Shown here: piece after piece, positions 48,072 through 58,938 of the stretch
How positions within the stretch are numbered: the stretch's first letter is position 1
Layout of the letters: each line of letters starts with the position of its first letter
Origin: Plumapathes pennacea
Lineage: Eukaryota; Cnidaria; Anthozoa; Antipatharia; Myriopathidae
Length of the DNA stretch: 64,000 nucleotides
Assembly (NCBI GenBank): GCA_964036295.1
Contig: OZ038470.1
Span: 17,296,436-17,360,435 of the forward strand
Direction of reading: 5' to 3'
Made by a program: the position numbers and the translations under genes
Notes under the pieces: generated by a model
What the model saw: only the letters and a program-made list of their open reading frames with translations
What the model was told of the DNA's origin: nothing
The model's database searches: none

Positions 48072-48362
48072 CTTCTCTCAATCTCACTAAATCTGTGGAT
48101 AAAGGAATGCATGTTTACAATGATGGCCAATAAAATGTCAACTAAGGCACCAAAACCAAGATAGCGATTTGAAGTAAGTAAACTTTATATAGAGAAATCT
48201 AAACAGAGTAGGTATACATGGTAATTACAGTTTTGAATGAGATTGAGAAGACAAAAAACCACTCAGAAAACATTCATAATATGACATGTGACTAAATTAA
48301 TAACATGAAAGTACTCACTGTTGATTCATTCCAGTCACAAAATTAAACAACTGCTTGAACTG
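48072..48362 (-). CDS. Two linked exon candidates (44 nt and 21 nt)
   Basis: The minus-strand exon 48319-48362 follows a long pyrimidine tract and CATGTAG and encodes QFKQLFNFVTGMNQ plus two bases before GTGAGT. The next, 48072-48092, has a CCACAG acceptor and a GTAAGT donor. Joined in phase they continue QFSEIER. Both sets of splice signals are near consensus, which makes chance unlikely. I cannot name the protein or find its ends. Phase does not allow a direct join to the exon-like segment at about 46800. Confidence 0.45.
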
Positions 48363-48469
48363 CTACATGAAAAAAAAAAAAAGTTCTTTAGTTAATTATT
48401 CTATAAATACAGCCATCTCCCATAGTGCAAGAGAACCTCTGGGATGTTGGAATGTGGGCACTACATATA

Positions 48470-48700
48470 TCTTTAAGATACAAAATGAATAATGATTTTT
48501 CTATACGTGTAACGTTGATGAAGCCTTTAGATTTCATACAAAAATACTAAAACACACTCTCAAAATGCAGTAAATGCCACTTCAGAAGACACATTTATTT
48601 TAATTTTCCCAGATGAGCATGCCCCCAGACCCCCTAGCTGCTCAAGCCTCTGGATCTTGTAAATCACCCTATTATTAACCTCCAACAAGGTTGGAATGCC
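48470..48700. repeat. Lone diverged monomer of the 480-bp satellite
   Basis: AAGATACAAAATGAATAATG, then CTATACGTGTAACGTTGATG, AAGCCTTTAGATTTCATACA, ACACACTCTCAAAATGCAG, TCAGAAGACA and GCTGCTCAAGCCTC follow the same order as satellite half-units at 28700-43592, but with many substitutions. It lies about 4.9 kb beyond the array. No second copy is adjacent. Confidence 0.75.
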
Positions 48701-48712
48701 TGCGCTAATTAA

Positions 48713-48896
48713 GAAATATATAACGCGTCACCGTGTAATATAACCTCATCTAAACATGCAGGAAGTTGGGAGAACACGAGAGTAGTGTAAGGAAACCACA
48801 AGGCTGCCGAGTGGTTTCCGGCACTACTCGAGTGTTCTCCCAACTTCCCAAGTGTTTAGATGAGGCTATATTACACGGTGACGCGTTATATATTTC
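48713..48896. mobile_element. Foldback (long inverted repeat) element, 184 bp
   Basis: The left arm GAAATATATAACGCGTCACC, then GTGTAATATAACCTCATC and GAAGTTGGGAGAACACGAG, is mirrored by the right arm CTCGAGTGTTCTCCCAACTTC, then GATGAGGCTATATTACAC and GGTGACGCGTTATATATTTC. The arms are about 85 bp with few mismatches and a loop of only about 12 bp around CAAGGCTGCCGA. It is a palindromic MITE-like structure without coding sequence. A related CATGTAATATACTCTAATCT word follows at 48944. Confidence 0.88.
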
Positions 48897-48999
48897 TTTT
48901 ATAAAATAATTAGCTAAGTAAAAAACATCGCGTATCACGTCAGCATGTAATATACTCTAATCTAACATGGTTACTTAGCCAATCAGGACGCGCGTAGGA

Positions 49000-49280
49000 G
49001 GCAGGTGTGGCCAAGCGGTTAGGGCGCCGGACTTGAAATCCGGAGGTCCCAGGTCTGACCACTAGCTGAATTTGCAACACGGTAGCCCTGAGTTCAAATC
49101 CTTGGCCACACTTTGTAAATAGCCAACTGGTTAGCCTCCGACCAGTTGGGATTCTTAACACATTTGTGTTCAGTTTATGATATTTGGTTTCTGCATTTCA
49201 AGTCTCCCCAATTAGCACGGCAAGTGCTAAATACATTGCGACTTAAATAAAGTGATTTATTTTATTATTTATTTATTTAA
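49000..49280 (+). mobile_element. tRNA-Ser-derived SINE
   Basis: The 5' part resembles a tRNA-Ser with anticodon TGA: D arm GGCCAAGCGGTTAGGGC (A-box region) and anticodon stem-loop CCGGACTTGAAATCCGG. After an over-long variable region comes a B-box-like GAGTTCAAATCC. The T stem has mismatches and the variable region is about 43 nt, so this is not a functional tRNA. It is followed by a non-tRNA body (AGCCAACTGGTTAGCCTCCG, then ACCAGTTGGGATTCTTAA) and a TTTATTTATTTA tail. That is the standard layout of a pol III SINE mobilised by a LINE. Confidence 0.78.
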
Positions 49281-51054
49281 ATCCTTTCTAATCCTAAGTC
49301 AGTATGAGTCAGAAGTTGTCTGTTAAGCCTAACTCTTGACATTAAACAAAACCAGGAAATTAAAACAGTGCGATATTCAGAGCTTAATGAACCCCCTCCC
49401 CAAGTCAATGTTTCAATGTTTCAGATTTCTAACCCTAACACTAATGTATATATCTACAACAAGGTATACACACCTTAATATGACAGGCATAAAAAACTTG
49501 GTACCAGGCATATATGTTCCAGTCAAGCCAACCCTGCAGAATAAATAATTTATTAGTGTTTCTATCCAATATTTTACAAAATAATATTCGTGTGTGTGTG
49601 TCTGTGTACCAAATTGTTATAATTTCAATTTGTGACGCAACAAATTAAACCGGTGATTAGAAAATGTGGTTTGAATTTCTGACGAAACAAATGCTTGCCT
49701 ACTTGTTAGCCATCATTAGTCCAGCCCGTGACTTGTATACAGGTACTTAAATACAGTGCTGGAAATCGTGACTGATATGGTCCCCAAGTACAATGTGAAC
49801 AAAATTAAAATATTTGGAGATGACAAAAATAAAATGTCTCCAATTTCCAGTTTGGGAATTAGTTCTAAAATGAAACCTTTCCACTATATAGCATGGCCAA
49901 CATGGATGTGGAAATGTGTTAATTGTCTGACAGTGGACAATAAGGCAAGACAATTTAACAGCAACTGCATGAATCTGTGCCTGGCTGCAAAAAGTGACAA
50001 CACTTGAGACAAGTATAAGCCATGCAGTGAAACAGGGCTAAACTCATCTAGGTTAAATGGTGAAATTATTGCTTAATAGAAAAAGAGGCATAAAGCAGAC
50101 TGTCTTGCACTTTTCAATATCATGTATACATGCCATCAACTGCAGACAAAATTTTGGGACACTTGCTAAATGTTGATAATTTCTATATATTTTCTAGTAA
50201 GAAAGGCCACCCCCCCATTTCCCAAATTAAATTGTTCCAATGTTTCAGATTTCTAACCATAACCCTAACCCTATCCACAACAAGGTACCTGTATATACAC
50301 ACCTTAATATGACAAGCATCATAGTTGTTCTACAATCATTAGATAACCACAGCAAACTGTACCAAGCAAGAACACCAGCATCTGTAATTTCTTCCTGCAA
50401 ATTACACAGAAAGAGGTCAAGGTTAAAAATAGCACAACCACACAAAGATGGTCAAATTTACTGATTAATGTAAATCTTCTGATAACTCATACAAGGTTAT
50501 ATTTCTGAAATATCCCCTCCTCCATTTAGTCTGTTATGAGAGCCAAATTTGCACAGAAACCTACAAACCACTGCATGTGATACTTGGTGATATAATGTTG
50601 CACTGTACAGTATGTTTCTCATGTGGATATTTGAAAGTAACCCTAACCCTAAAAACATTATGACTCCAAGTATCATCCAATAGATGACAATCTATATATG
50701 CAGCTGAATTTCCCAACTTTTCAAGCATCTAAATTAATTACACATTAAAGTCTTGCTAACAAGACTAAAGCCAGGCTATACACAAGATTCACTCAATTCT
50801 AGGGGCACTTTGCTAAGTAAAATTTTCAAAAGAAGTTATTAGCGTGCATTGCAGACAGAACTAACACCCACTAAGTCTGACTGAGATAAGAAACAAAACT
50901 GTGTGCCAGGACCCCCCATCATCATTGCAGGAGTACATACAAATTATAATTCTGGTTGGCTTGATTGAAATGAGACTTGAGACTGGTCTCCTCCTCTCTG
51001 TTTAAAAATATATCATGAAGCACGTAATGCATACCATTTGATTCAATTGCTTAC

Positions 51055-53822
51055 CTCTGCATACAAGGATAGAAACAAGTTAGACCAAAACCTGGCAAAG
51101 GTATAAAAAAAATTAAAGTTGAGCATTTAGACCTCACAGCTTTAGGAGCAACTGGTGAGAAGAAACTATTGATTGGTACTTGACAGAAGCTGCCTTGAGT
51201 AAGGCCTTTGAAAAATATGTAACCCCACCAGCTGCAATTGGGTCAACTTTAAGTCAACAGGCCCTGCATGGTTACTGTTATTTTGATCAATTAACCTGAA
51301 AATTGTTGTGCACCAAGGGGTTACCGCAAGATAAATACTACCACATGTGAATCTAAAAATATTAACCCCTAACATGACAGCTTTTTAACATACTTTAAAC
51401 TAAAACAGAGAAGTTACTGCAAGTATGCAATGTAATATTAAAAATGTGTCACACCTGGTTTTTATGCTGGCCATTCATCTGCCATATTGTACAGACAATA
51501 ATTTAAAGCTACCATTTTGCTCTCCAGCCATGCCAAGAACCTCCGACTAGCAATTTCTGCTTTCATATTAATGCATAACCTTGGCATAAATAATGTACAG
51601 ACATAAACTACTAGGTTACTTGGGTTAAGGGAACCCTTCATTGGCTTTACAGGAGGTTCAGTGACACTGCAGTAAGACCATTGCCATCAAGAATTTAAAT
51701 GTAATAAAATAATATCTCACTGTCATGTACATGCATGTACCTTTGGAGCTCCTTTCTTTTCTGTGTCCTAAAACCAGCACAAAAGACAAATAAACACATA
51801 AATCAATACATAAATCTAGAAGTTAAAGTGATGAACAGTGACCTCTTTAGAGTATTTCTCTTAAACTAGCCTCACTGATACTTTCACTTAAAACAGTCAT
51901 GCTTGATTTCACTGTGCAAGTTAGTGGATTTCACTGTACCTTATGTAATGCTTTCTTGTCAGCACCCTGCAGGGACACAAAGTTTACAACATCAAAATGA
52001 AAATAACAGTAGTCACCAGCTTAATGCAATGTTCATACATTAGGTAACCACCATACACTGACAGGTTATGTGCGGTGATAAATTAGTGTGAACCATGTTT
52101 TGCAAGTACTTGAGTTTGAAGCATCAATTTGACACCTAGCACTGGCACAAAACTATTTTAATATATTACCGGGGAAGAGAAAGATTAAAAATGCAATCAA
52201 AGAAACAACAATATTCTTAGTGAAAGAGGAAGACTAAAATCGCAATCAATGCAACAACAATATTTTTAGTGCAGCATTCTAAAAAACAATTTGTACTGAC
52301 ATTCCCAAACACGTATATATTGAATAAGAATCTAACGTTGTTTAATGAGCCCTATATATTTCCAGAGAAGTCTCAATGTACCTGCATTTCATGTTCCTTC
52401 ATGGTCCAAAGACTTGTTTGTGTCAGGTACAACTGATTCGTCCAGTTTGCAACATTGAGTCCATAGAGCTTTAGTCTCTTCCCTAAGCCAAATTATACTG
52501 CCATCTTTCTTCAGACTTGTATGCAAGCCAATATGGAAGGTCTACAGGCAAAGAAAACATGAACATAAGATCAAATCAATTTGAAAAAAATCTGAAAGTC
52601 ATTGTGAAACCAAGTTGATTATCTATCAACCAAAGTTGATTTGCCTCAAGCAAAAAAGTTGATTCCGAATGCTGATAAACAAGCAACTTACTCAGCAAAC
52701 TGAGGGCAAATTACAAGTGGCATTACTATTACTGTAATCAACAACATTCAATGCAGGCCCAGAACAATATGCACTGAGCGACTGCACACCCACAGATTAA
52801 AATCTATATAACATCATAGTTATAATGATTATAATTCAAGCAGGCTAATAATTGCCCTGCATTTCTCAATAGCATGTTTACATGCCCTCAATCTGAGACA
52901 AAAGTCAGTATACTCACTAAATGTTGATAATATTTCTATACATTCTTTAGTGAGAATGAACCCCCCTCCCAATTCAATGTTTCAGATTTCTAACCCTAAC
53001 ACTAATGTATATATCCACAAGAAGGTGTACACTCACCTGAATATGACAGGCATCATAGTTGATATTCAATGATTAGGTAACCACAACCACAACAAACTGT
53101 ACAGCAAGAATATGAGTAACCATATTTTTTTTCCTGCAAATTACACAGCAAGAGGTCAAGGTTAATAATAGTACAACCACACAAAAATGGTCAAATTTAG
53201 TGATTAATGTAAATCTTCTAATAACTCATACAAGGTTATATTTCCGAAATATCTCCCTTTCCCCTCCTCCATTTTGCCCTCTGTTATAAGAACCAAATTT
53301 GCACAGAAACATACAAACCACTGCATGTGTTACTTGGTGATATAATTTTGCACTGTATGTTTCTCATGTAATTATTTTAAACTAACCCTAACTATAAAAA
53401 AACTTATCACTCCAAGTATCATCTAATAGATGACAATCTATATATGTAGCTGAATTTTCCCACTTTTCAAGCATCTAAAATTGCACGTTCAAGTCTTGCT
53501 AACAAGACTAATGCCAGGCTATACACAAAATTCACTCAATTCAAGGGGCACTTTGCTAAGTAAAATTTTGAAAAGAAGTTACTAGTGTGCAGTGCAGACA
53601 GAACTCAACACCCACTAAGTCTGAGAAATAAGAAACAAAACTGTTTTCCAGGACCCCCATCATCATAATAATAAATCATAATTCTGGTTGGCTTGATTCA
53701 AATGAGACTTGTAACTGGGTCTCTGGCCTCTCTGTTCAAAAATATATCATGAAGCATGTAATGCAGGCCATTTTATTTGATTGCTTACCTCTGTATACAA
53801 GGGATAGAAATAGGACCAAAAC
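51055..53822 (-). CDS. Repeated exon candidate (37 nt and 34 nt)
   Basis: The minus-strand segments 51055-51091 and 53789-53822 have AG acceptors (CCAG) and a CAGAG|GTAAGC donor and encode FWSNLFLSLYAE and FWSYFYPLYTE. They differ by one codon and several substitutions. A third relative near 54574-54609 reads LWTPFIPLYTK, but its donor GT has become GG. All three sit at the same place in the repeated block, so a genomic unit of about 2.7 kb was duplicated and the copies are diverging. The product is unknown. Confidence 0.4.
51741..51966 (-). CDS. Two 27-nt microexon candidates
   Basis: 51940-51966 (CTGCAG acceptor, GTACAG donor) encodes GADKKALHK. 51741-51767 (TTTTAG acceptor, GTACAT donor) encodes DTEKKGAPK. 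Each is exactly nine codons in phase 0, so either could be skipped without changing the frame. Both are lysine-rich and could be alternatively included linkers. Evidence is limited to splice-site quality and matched length. Confidence 0.35.
52382..52541 (-). CDS. Candidate 160-nt exon, unrecognised
   Basis: A CCTGTAG acceptor and an ATGCAG|GTACAT donor bound a segment with one long open frame: TFHIGLHTSLKKDGSIIWLR, then EETKALWTQCCKLDES and on to a TGA just before the donor. The IGL...DGS..W spacing is reminiscent of C-type lectin-like domains, but the match is short and I would not name it. The stop before the donor means either a terminal exon or decay. Confidence 0.3.
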
Positions 53823-54981
53823 CTGGACAGGGTATAAAAAAAACAATAAAAGATGAGCATTTAGACCTGACAACTTTAGGAATGACTGGTGAAAGAAAAC
53901 TATAGATTGGTACTCAATAAAAGTTCCCTGAAGTGAGGCCTTTGAAAAATATATAACACAACCAGCTCCAACTGGCTTTCCTGAAGTCTTTCTCTTATAC
54001 TTTAAGCAAACAGGCCCTGGTTACTGTTATGTTGATCAATTAATCTGAAAAGCATTGCGCATGACAGAGTGGACATCCAGATTTGTATGCAAGTAGGCTT
54101 TATGGGAGACAAAAGCCCTGATTTATATCACATGCATGTGAACTGTGCAGAGGTTTTCAGGACAAACCACTGCATATTTGCAATGAAGCCCTTGCTAATC
54201 CTAAGTCAGTACAAGTCAGAAGTTGTATGCTAACACAACCCCTTGACAGTAAACAAACCAGGCAAAACTGTGCGATATTCATAGAGTCAATGTTTCAATG
54301 TTTCAGATTTCTAACCCTAACCGTAACGTGTATATCCACAAGAAGGTAACACACACCTTAATATGACAGGCATCAGAGCTGATGTTCAGTCTTAGCTAAC
54401 CCTAACCAAACTGTGCACCAAGAACAGCAGCATCTTTAATTTCATCCTGTAAATTACACAGCAAGAGGTCAAGGTTAATAATAGCACAACCACACAAAAA
54501 TGGTCAAATAAAGTGATCATGCCATAAACAAAATTTACTTCATTCAAAGTGCTTTTTGCTGAGTAAAATGATTTGATTGCTTCCCTTTGTATACAAGGGA
54601 ATGAAAGGAGTCCAAAGCCTGGCAATAAAATAATAAAAGTTGAGCATTCAGACCTGAGAACTTTAGGAAGAACTGGTGAAAGGAAACTATTAATTTTTAC
54701 TTGACAGAAGTTCCCTCAAGTGAGGCCTTTGAAAAATATAGTAACCTGAAAATCGTTGTGCGGGAGAGAGTGAACATCGAGAGTTGTATGGCAGTAAGTT
54801 TTATGTAACTCAAAAGCCATTATTTATTGCACATGCATGTGAACTCTGCACAGGTTTTCCAGGACAAAGTCGGTGCATATTTACAATGAAATATCTACGA
54901 AACCGTAACTCGGTACGAGTGAGAAGTTGTACGTGAACGCTAACCCTTGAGAGTAAACAAACCAGGCAAAACGGTGCGATA

Positions 54982-55302
54982 TTAAGAGCTTACGAAGAAT
55001 AAACGTAATCGTACTTTGAATGAAACTGACCTGCATAAATATAAGCTTTGAGAATTGGCGAGAGAGAAGAGCTCGTTGTCTCGTCGTGAATGAAGAGTGA
55101 TCGGGTTGTCGCAAAAGACGTGCTGACCGTGATTAAGCGCCAGGTACGATAGAGGAAGTTGAGATGGATGTGGACAGAGTACCAAGGCGGTGTTGCTGTT
55201 CTCCTCGAAGGCACAAAGAAGGCAATTTGTTGTAGAACGAGCCGAGTGATTACTCCGCCATTTTAAGTGCAGACTAGTGTCCAGTCCCATGGGGAAAGAC
55301 AA
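54982..55302 (-). CDS. Possible 5' exon of a minus-strand gene
   Basis: The minus strand is open from about 55302 (MGLDTSLHLKWRSNHSARST) to beyond a possible ATGCAG|GTCAGT donor near 55033. It includes TNCLLCAFEENSNTALVLCP, and a second frame is also open over much of it. AAAATGGCGG at about 55256 resembles a YY1-type promoter word, though the ATG in it is followed at once by a stop. GC content rises here and repeats stop, which fits a promoter or first exon. The reading frame is not settled. Confidence 0.3.
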   Translation of the reverse strand: MSFPMGLDTSLHLKWRSNHSARSTTNCLLCAFEENSNTALVLCPHPSQLPLSYLALNHGQHVFCDNPITLHSRRDNELFSLANSQSLYLCRSVSFKVRLRLFFVSS

Positions 55303-55565
55303 TGGGTAATTGTTTTAATTAGAAATGAATGAACGTGAGTGGTGGGCGATGTATGACGTGTTAAATTAATTATTTTCCGCGGCAAAGACGAAAGCAGAAG
55401 CCCGCGACGTGAAGGAAGAGTTGGCAGCTTTGTGCGCTCTTCTGTCGTGCGCTGAGAATTGTTGCTCTGAGGGTACCTGAAGGCATCATTAAGCCTGACG
55501 ACGGTTGAAAGGGGAGTCGCTTGAAGAACTAAGCGGTCTGGATAACCCCGCCCTGGGACGAGCAA

Positions 55566-56050
55566 GAGTTGTTATAAGTCTTTTCCTGAGAGACGGTTTA
55601 GAGCGGAAAAATGCTCGGTGAAAATTGGCGAATTTTCGGCCGGAAGATTGAGTTGGGTCGAGTAAAAAGCATAACTGGCCTATAGCTTTTCACGTTTGAT
55701 GATGCAGGCAAAGACTTATATATTTTTTGTTTAATGTGGGGGGAGGCTATGGGTGCTATTCAAAAAATGGTCACGCATGAACACGCTAATTCCTAAAAAG
55801 ACACTTAGAGATGTACATGATGTGCTATTCAATAGACTGTACAGCGCTTTATAAACATGATGGAACAATGCAATAAAGATGATCGTGATCGCACAACACA
55901 CGTGTATCAGAATCGCTTGTAGTAAATCGATCTCTGGCGTTGAACAAGTCGCTTTGAAAAATATTATGATGACAGCCGTTCGCGCCGAGCGGGAAGGAAA
56001 TTATGTAAATCAGCCGGCGGACTCATCCTCATCCCGTTTGTTCCCGTGTG
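55566..56050. other. No recognised gene
   Basis: Mixed sequence between the possible 5' exon and the subtelomeric duplications. The short frame 55879-56070 has no recognisable domain and overlaps the beginning of the first duplicated CA block. No repeats of note. Confidence 0.4.
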
Positions 56051-56832
56051 TTTCCGTGTCTCTGAATTAGATTTCGCCGGCTCTCCCTCACTCACTGCAC
56101 ACACACAAACACACACACACAGCAAGGATTCCGTTGTGATTTATGGAGGCGCTCTGATCGGATCTGAGGCTTTATAAACATCCGGCAAAAGTTCATAATA
56201 TAAATGTAAACAAACCCCGCTGCCTTTTCTCCCCGCTTAAAGTTTGGTCGCTCGGTCGTCCCCCGGTTTATTTAAAAGCTAGCGCTCTAAAAGAATAAAG
56301 CGAGTGCGTGTTGTTGACTTGAATTTGAGGCAATCGAGCGGTGCGGTTGTATTTACACTTTTTAAATGGCTCGCTCGCTCGTTCGCTGTGGTGATATTAA
56401 AATCAAAACACTTGGCCGAGTCTCAAAATGATTACACATCATTACACATTACTGTACATCATTGTACATTACTGTACAGTAGCAAATAACCGAGTTAGTT
56501 GATGAAGATGTGGATTCTCACTAGATCGCCGATACATTTTCCACTTTAATGTTAGGAGAGTTTCACGCGAGAATCACGCCAGCACCAATAGTTCACGATA
56601 GTTGAATAAAAATAAATAATCGCCGCTCTATTGACCGCTCTGATGACTCCTCTATTCACCGCTCTATTCACCGCTCTCATGGGTTAAAAATCGGGAGGAT
56701 TCTTTTTGTTTTCCCGTGAGTTTCCGGAACTGGCCAGTTCCCGGAACTCGCCAGTTCCCGGAACTCGCCAGTTCCCGGAACTCGGAAGTCGCCGGCTCTC
56801 GCTCGCTCACTCCACACACGCAAACAAATACA

Positions 56833-56870
<38 letters not shown>

Positions 56871-57060
56871 AAGGATTCCGTTGTATTTTATGGAGGCGCT
56901 CTGATCGGATCTGAGGCTTTATAAGTTTATAAGTTTATAATGTAAATGTAAACAAACTCCGGCCGCCTTTTCTCCCCGCTTAAAGTTTTATCGCTCCTCC
57001 TGTTTATTTAAAAGCTAGCGCTATAAAGAATAAAGCGAGTGTGTGTTGTTAAATTAAATT
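56040..57060. repeat. Duplicated block with (CA)n, two copies about 720 bp apart
   Basis: 56085-56300 and 56800-57040 share a CGCCGGCTCTC word with CTCACTC, a (CA)n run, AAGGATTCCGTTGT, TTTATGGAGGCGCTCTGATC, GGATCTGAGGCTTTATAA, TTTTCTCCCCGCTTAAAG and AAAAGCTAGCGCT. The CA run is longer in the second copy (56834-56868). An ATTACACATC/ACTGTACATC mini-repeat lies between them at 56430-56480. Confidence 0.88.
56724..56785. repeat. 17-bp palindromic minisatellite, TTCCCGGAA core
   Basis: About three and a half copies of CCAGTTCCCGGAACTCG. Each contains the palindrome TTCCCGGAA, which also fits the TTCNNNGAA consensus of STAT-family sites. A variant TTCCGGAA precedes them. Repeat structure is certain, regulatory meaning is not. 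Confidence 0.85.
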
Positions 57061-57072
57061 GAATGAAACATT

Positions 57073-58615
57073 ACCGGGTCTAAAGTCGCGCGAATTTCCG
57101 AAACTTAAAGATATATTTGATTCGGTTCCCATATCTCTTGTATTTAGTCTCTGCGGCTGCATAAACATAGAATAAACATAGAATTGCTGCAAACATTGCT
57201 GAATTTACTCTCTGCGGCCGTGTAAACATGTAATTGCTGCCATCGCTTCTGTAGTTACTCTCTGCGGCCGTGTAAACATGTAATTGCTGCCATCGCTTCT
57301 GTAGTTACTCTCTGCGGCTGTATAAACATGCAATTGCTGCCATCGCTTCTGTAGTTACTCTCTGCGGCTGTATAAACATGCAATTACTGCGATCGCTTCA
57401 GTAGTTACTCTCTGCGGCTGTATAAACATGCAATTACTGCGATCGCTTCTGTAGTTACTCTCTGCGGCTGTATAAACATGCAATTACTGCGATCGCTTCT
57501 GTAGTTACTCTCTGCGGCTGTATAAACATGCAATTACTGCGATCGCTTCTGTAGTTACTCTCTGCGGTCGTGTAAACATAGAATTACTGCGAACATTGCT
57601 GTATTTACTCTCGGCGGCTGTATAAACATGTTATTGCTTCCATCACTCCTGTATTTACTCTCTGCGGCCGTGTAAACATAGAATTGCTGCGAACATTGCT
57701 GTATTTACTCTCGGCGGCTGTATAAACATACAATTGCTGCGAACATTGCTGTATTTACTGGGGCTAAAGTCGCGCGAATTTTAAAAATCTTAGCGGTTCC
57801 GAATCTTAAAGATATATTTGATTCGGTTCCGATATCTGTTGTATTTAGTCTCTGCGGCTGCATAAACATAGAATAAACATAGAATTGCTGCAAACATTGC
57901 TGAATTTACTCTCTGCGGCCGTGTCAACATAGAATTGCTGCGAACATTGCTGTATTTACTCTCTGCGGCCGTGTAAACATAGAATAAACATAGAATTGCT
58001 GCAAACATTGCTGAATTTACTCTCTGCGGCCGTGTCAACATAGAATTGCTGCGAACATTGCTGTATTTACTCTCTGCGGCCGTGTAAACATAGAATTGCT
58101 GCGATCGCTTCTGTATTTACTCTCTGCGGCCGTGGAAACATAGAATCGCTGCGAACATTGCTGTATTTACTCTCTGCGGCCGTGCAAACATAGAATCGCT
58201 GCGAACATTGCTGTATTTACTCTCTGCGGCCGTGCAAACATAGAATCGCTGCGAACATTGCTGTATTTACTCTCTGCGGCCGTGCAAACATAGAATCGCT
58301 GCGAACATTGCTGTATTTACTCTCTGCGGCCGTGCAAACATAGAATCGCTGCGAACATTGCTGTATTTACTCTCTGCGGCCGTGCAAACATAGAATCGCT
58401 GCGAACATTGCTGTATTTACTCTCTGCGGCCGTGCAAACATAGAATCGCTGCGAACATTGCTGTATTTACTCTCTGCGGCCGTGCAAACATAGAATCGCT
58501 GCGAACATTGCTGTATTTACTCTCTGCGGCCGTGTAAACATAGAATTGCTTCGAACATTACTGTATTTACTCTCTGCGGCTGTGTAAACATAGAAATGCT
58601 CCAATCTCTGGTGAA
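57073..58615. repeat. 50-bp subtelomeric tandem array, about 28 units
   Basis: The unit is about TACTCTCTGCGGCCGTG, AAACATAGAAT, GCTGCGAACATTGCTGTATT. Subtypes are segregated: 57230-57560 carries the GCGATCGCTTCTGTAGTTAC version with AAACATGCAATT, and 58130-58520 carries eight nearly identical copies with GTGCAAACATAGAATCGC. A ~130-bp non-array segment (TCTAAAGTCGCGCGAATT to the AGATATATTTGATTCGG word) occurs at 57078 and again at 57760, so the array was itself duplicated with its flank. Confidence 0.95.
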
Positions 58616-58619
58616 TTTG

Positions 58620-58885
58620 ATCTCGCCGGTTCTGAAGTCGGCCGAATTCAATTTAAACGGCACTGAACTCACGCGAATAAAACTCAAGCGAGTTAAAGCT
58701 TAGGGACTTTGAAATAACCTGAATAAAGTCTCAGCGGGTCCGAATTAGGCCAAATTAAAGCTTAGCGACTCTGAACTAGGCCGAATTTAGTCTTAGCGGC
58801 TCCGAACTAGGCCGAATTAAAGCTTAGCGACTCTGAACTCGGCACCGAGTGACATCTTAGCGGCTCCGAACTCGGCCGAATTAAA
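58620..58885. repeat. Degenerate ~31-bp repeat
   Basis: Repeated words CTTAGCG, CTCTGAACT or CTCCGAACT, and AGGCCGAATT or CGGCCGAATT at 31-33 bp spacing, roughly eight degenerate copies. It directly abuts the 50-bp array on one side and the signal-peptide exon on the other. Confidence 0.8.
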
Positions 58886-58938
58886 ATAAACTGGCCTGAA
58901 CTGCAGCTTTTCTAAACACAAAAGAATAAAGGGCTTAC

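Larger units (their letters stand above)
46680..54900. repeat. Mosaic of repeated blocks, at least three major copies
   Basis: Blocks at about 46730-47880, 49330-50850, 52850-53830 and, in part, 54160-54900 share long stretches in the same order. Examples are TATCTACAACAAGGTATA, ACACACCTTAATATGACA, GGTCAAGGTTAAAAATAGCA, GTGATATAATGTTGCACTG, AACCCTAACCCTAA and GTCTTGCTAACAAGACTAA. Copies differ by substitutions and indels. The 49330 copy has an insertion of about 200 bp (49590-49790) starting with a GT microsatellite, and lacks 12 bp near 49535. Each copy holds AG/GT-bounded exon-like segments, so this looks like tandem duplication of part of a gene. The short telomere-like CCCTAACCCTAA words belong to the repeated block and are not array remnants. 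Confidence 0.8.

Noticed and set aside
49000..49110. Functional tRNA-Ser gene
   Set aside because: The T stem has mismatches, the variable region is far too long, and the tRNA-like part continues into a SINE body and tail.
47744..54330. Interstitial telomeric arrays (CCCTAACCCTAA words)
   Set aside because: Each is only two motifs long and recurs at the same place in the repeated blocks. They belong to the block sequence rather than being old telomere ends.
56664..56904. Cys-Val and Thr-His repeat frames near the CA tract
   Set aside because: They are translations of the CA/GT microsatellite and the 17-bp minisatellite.
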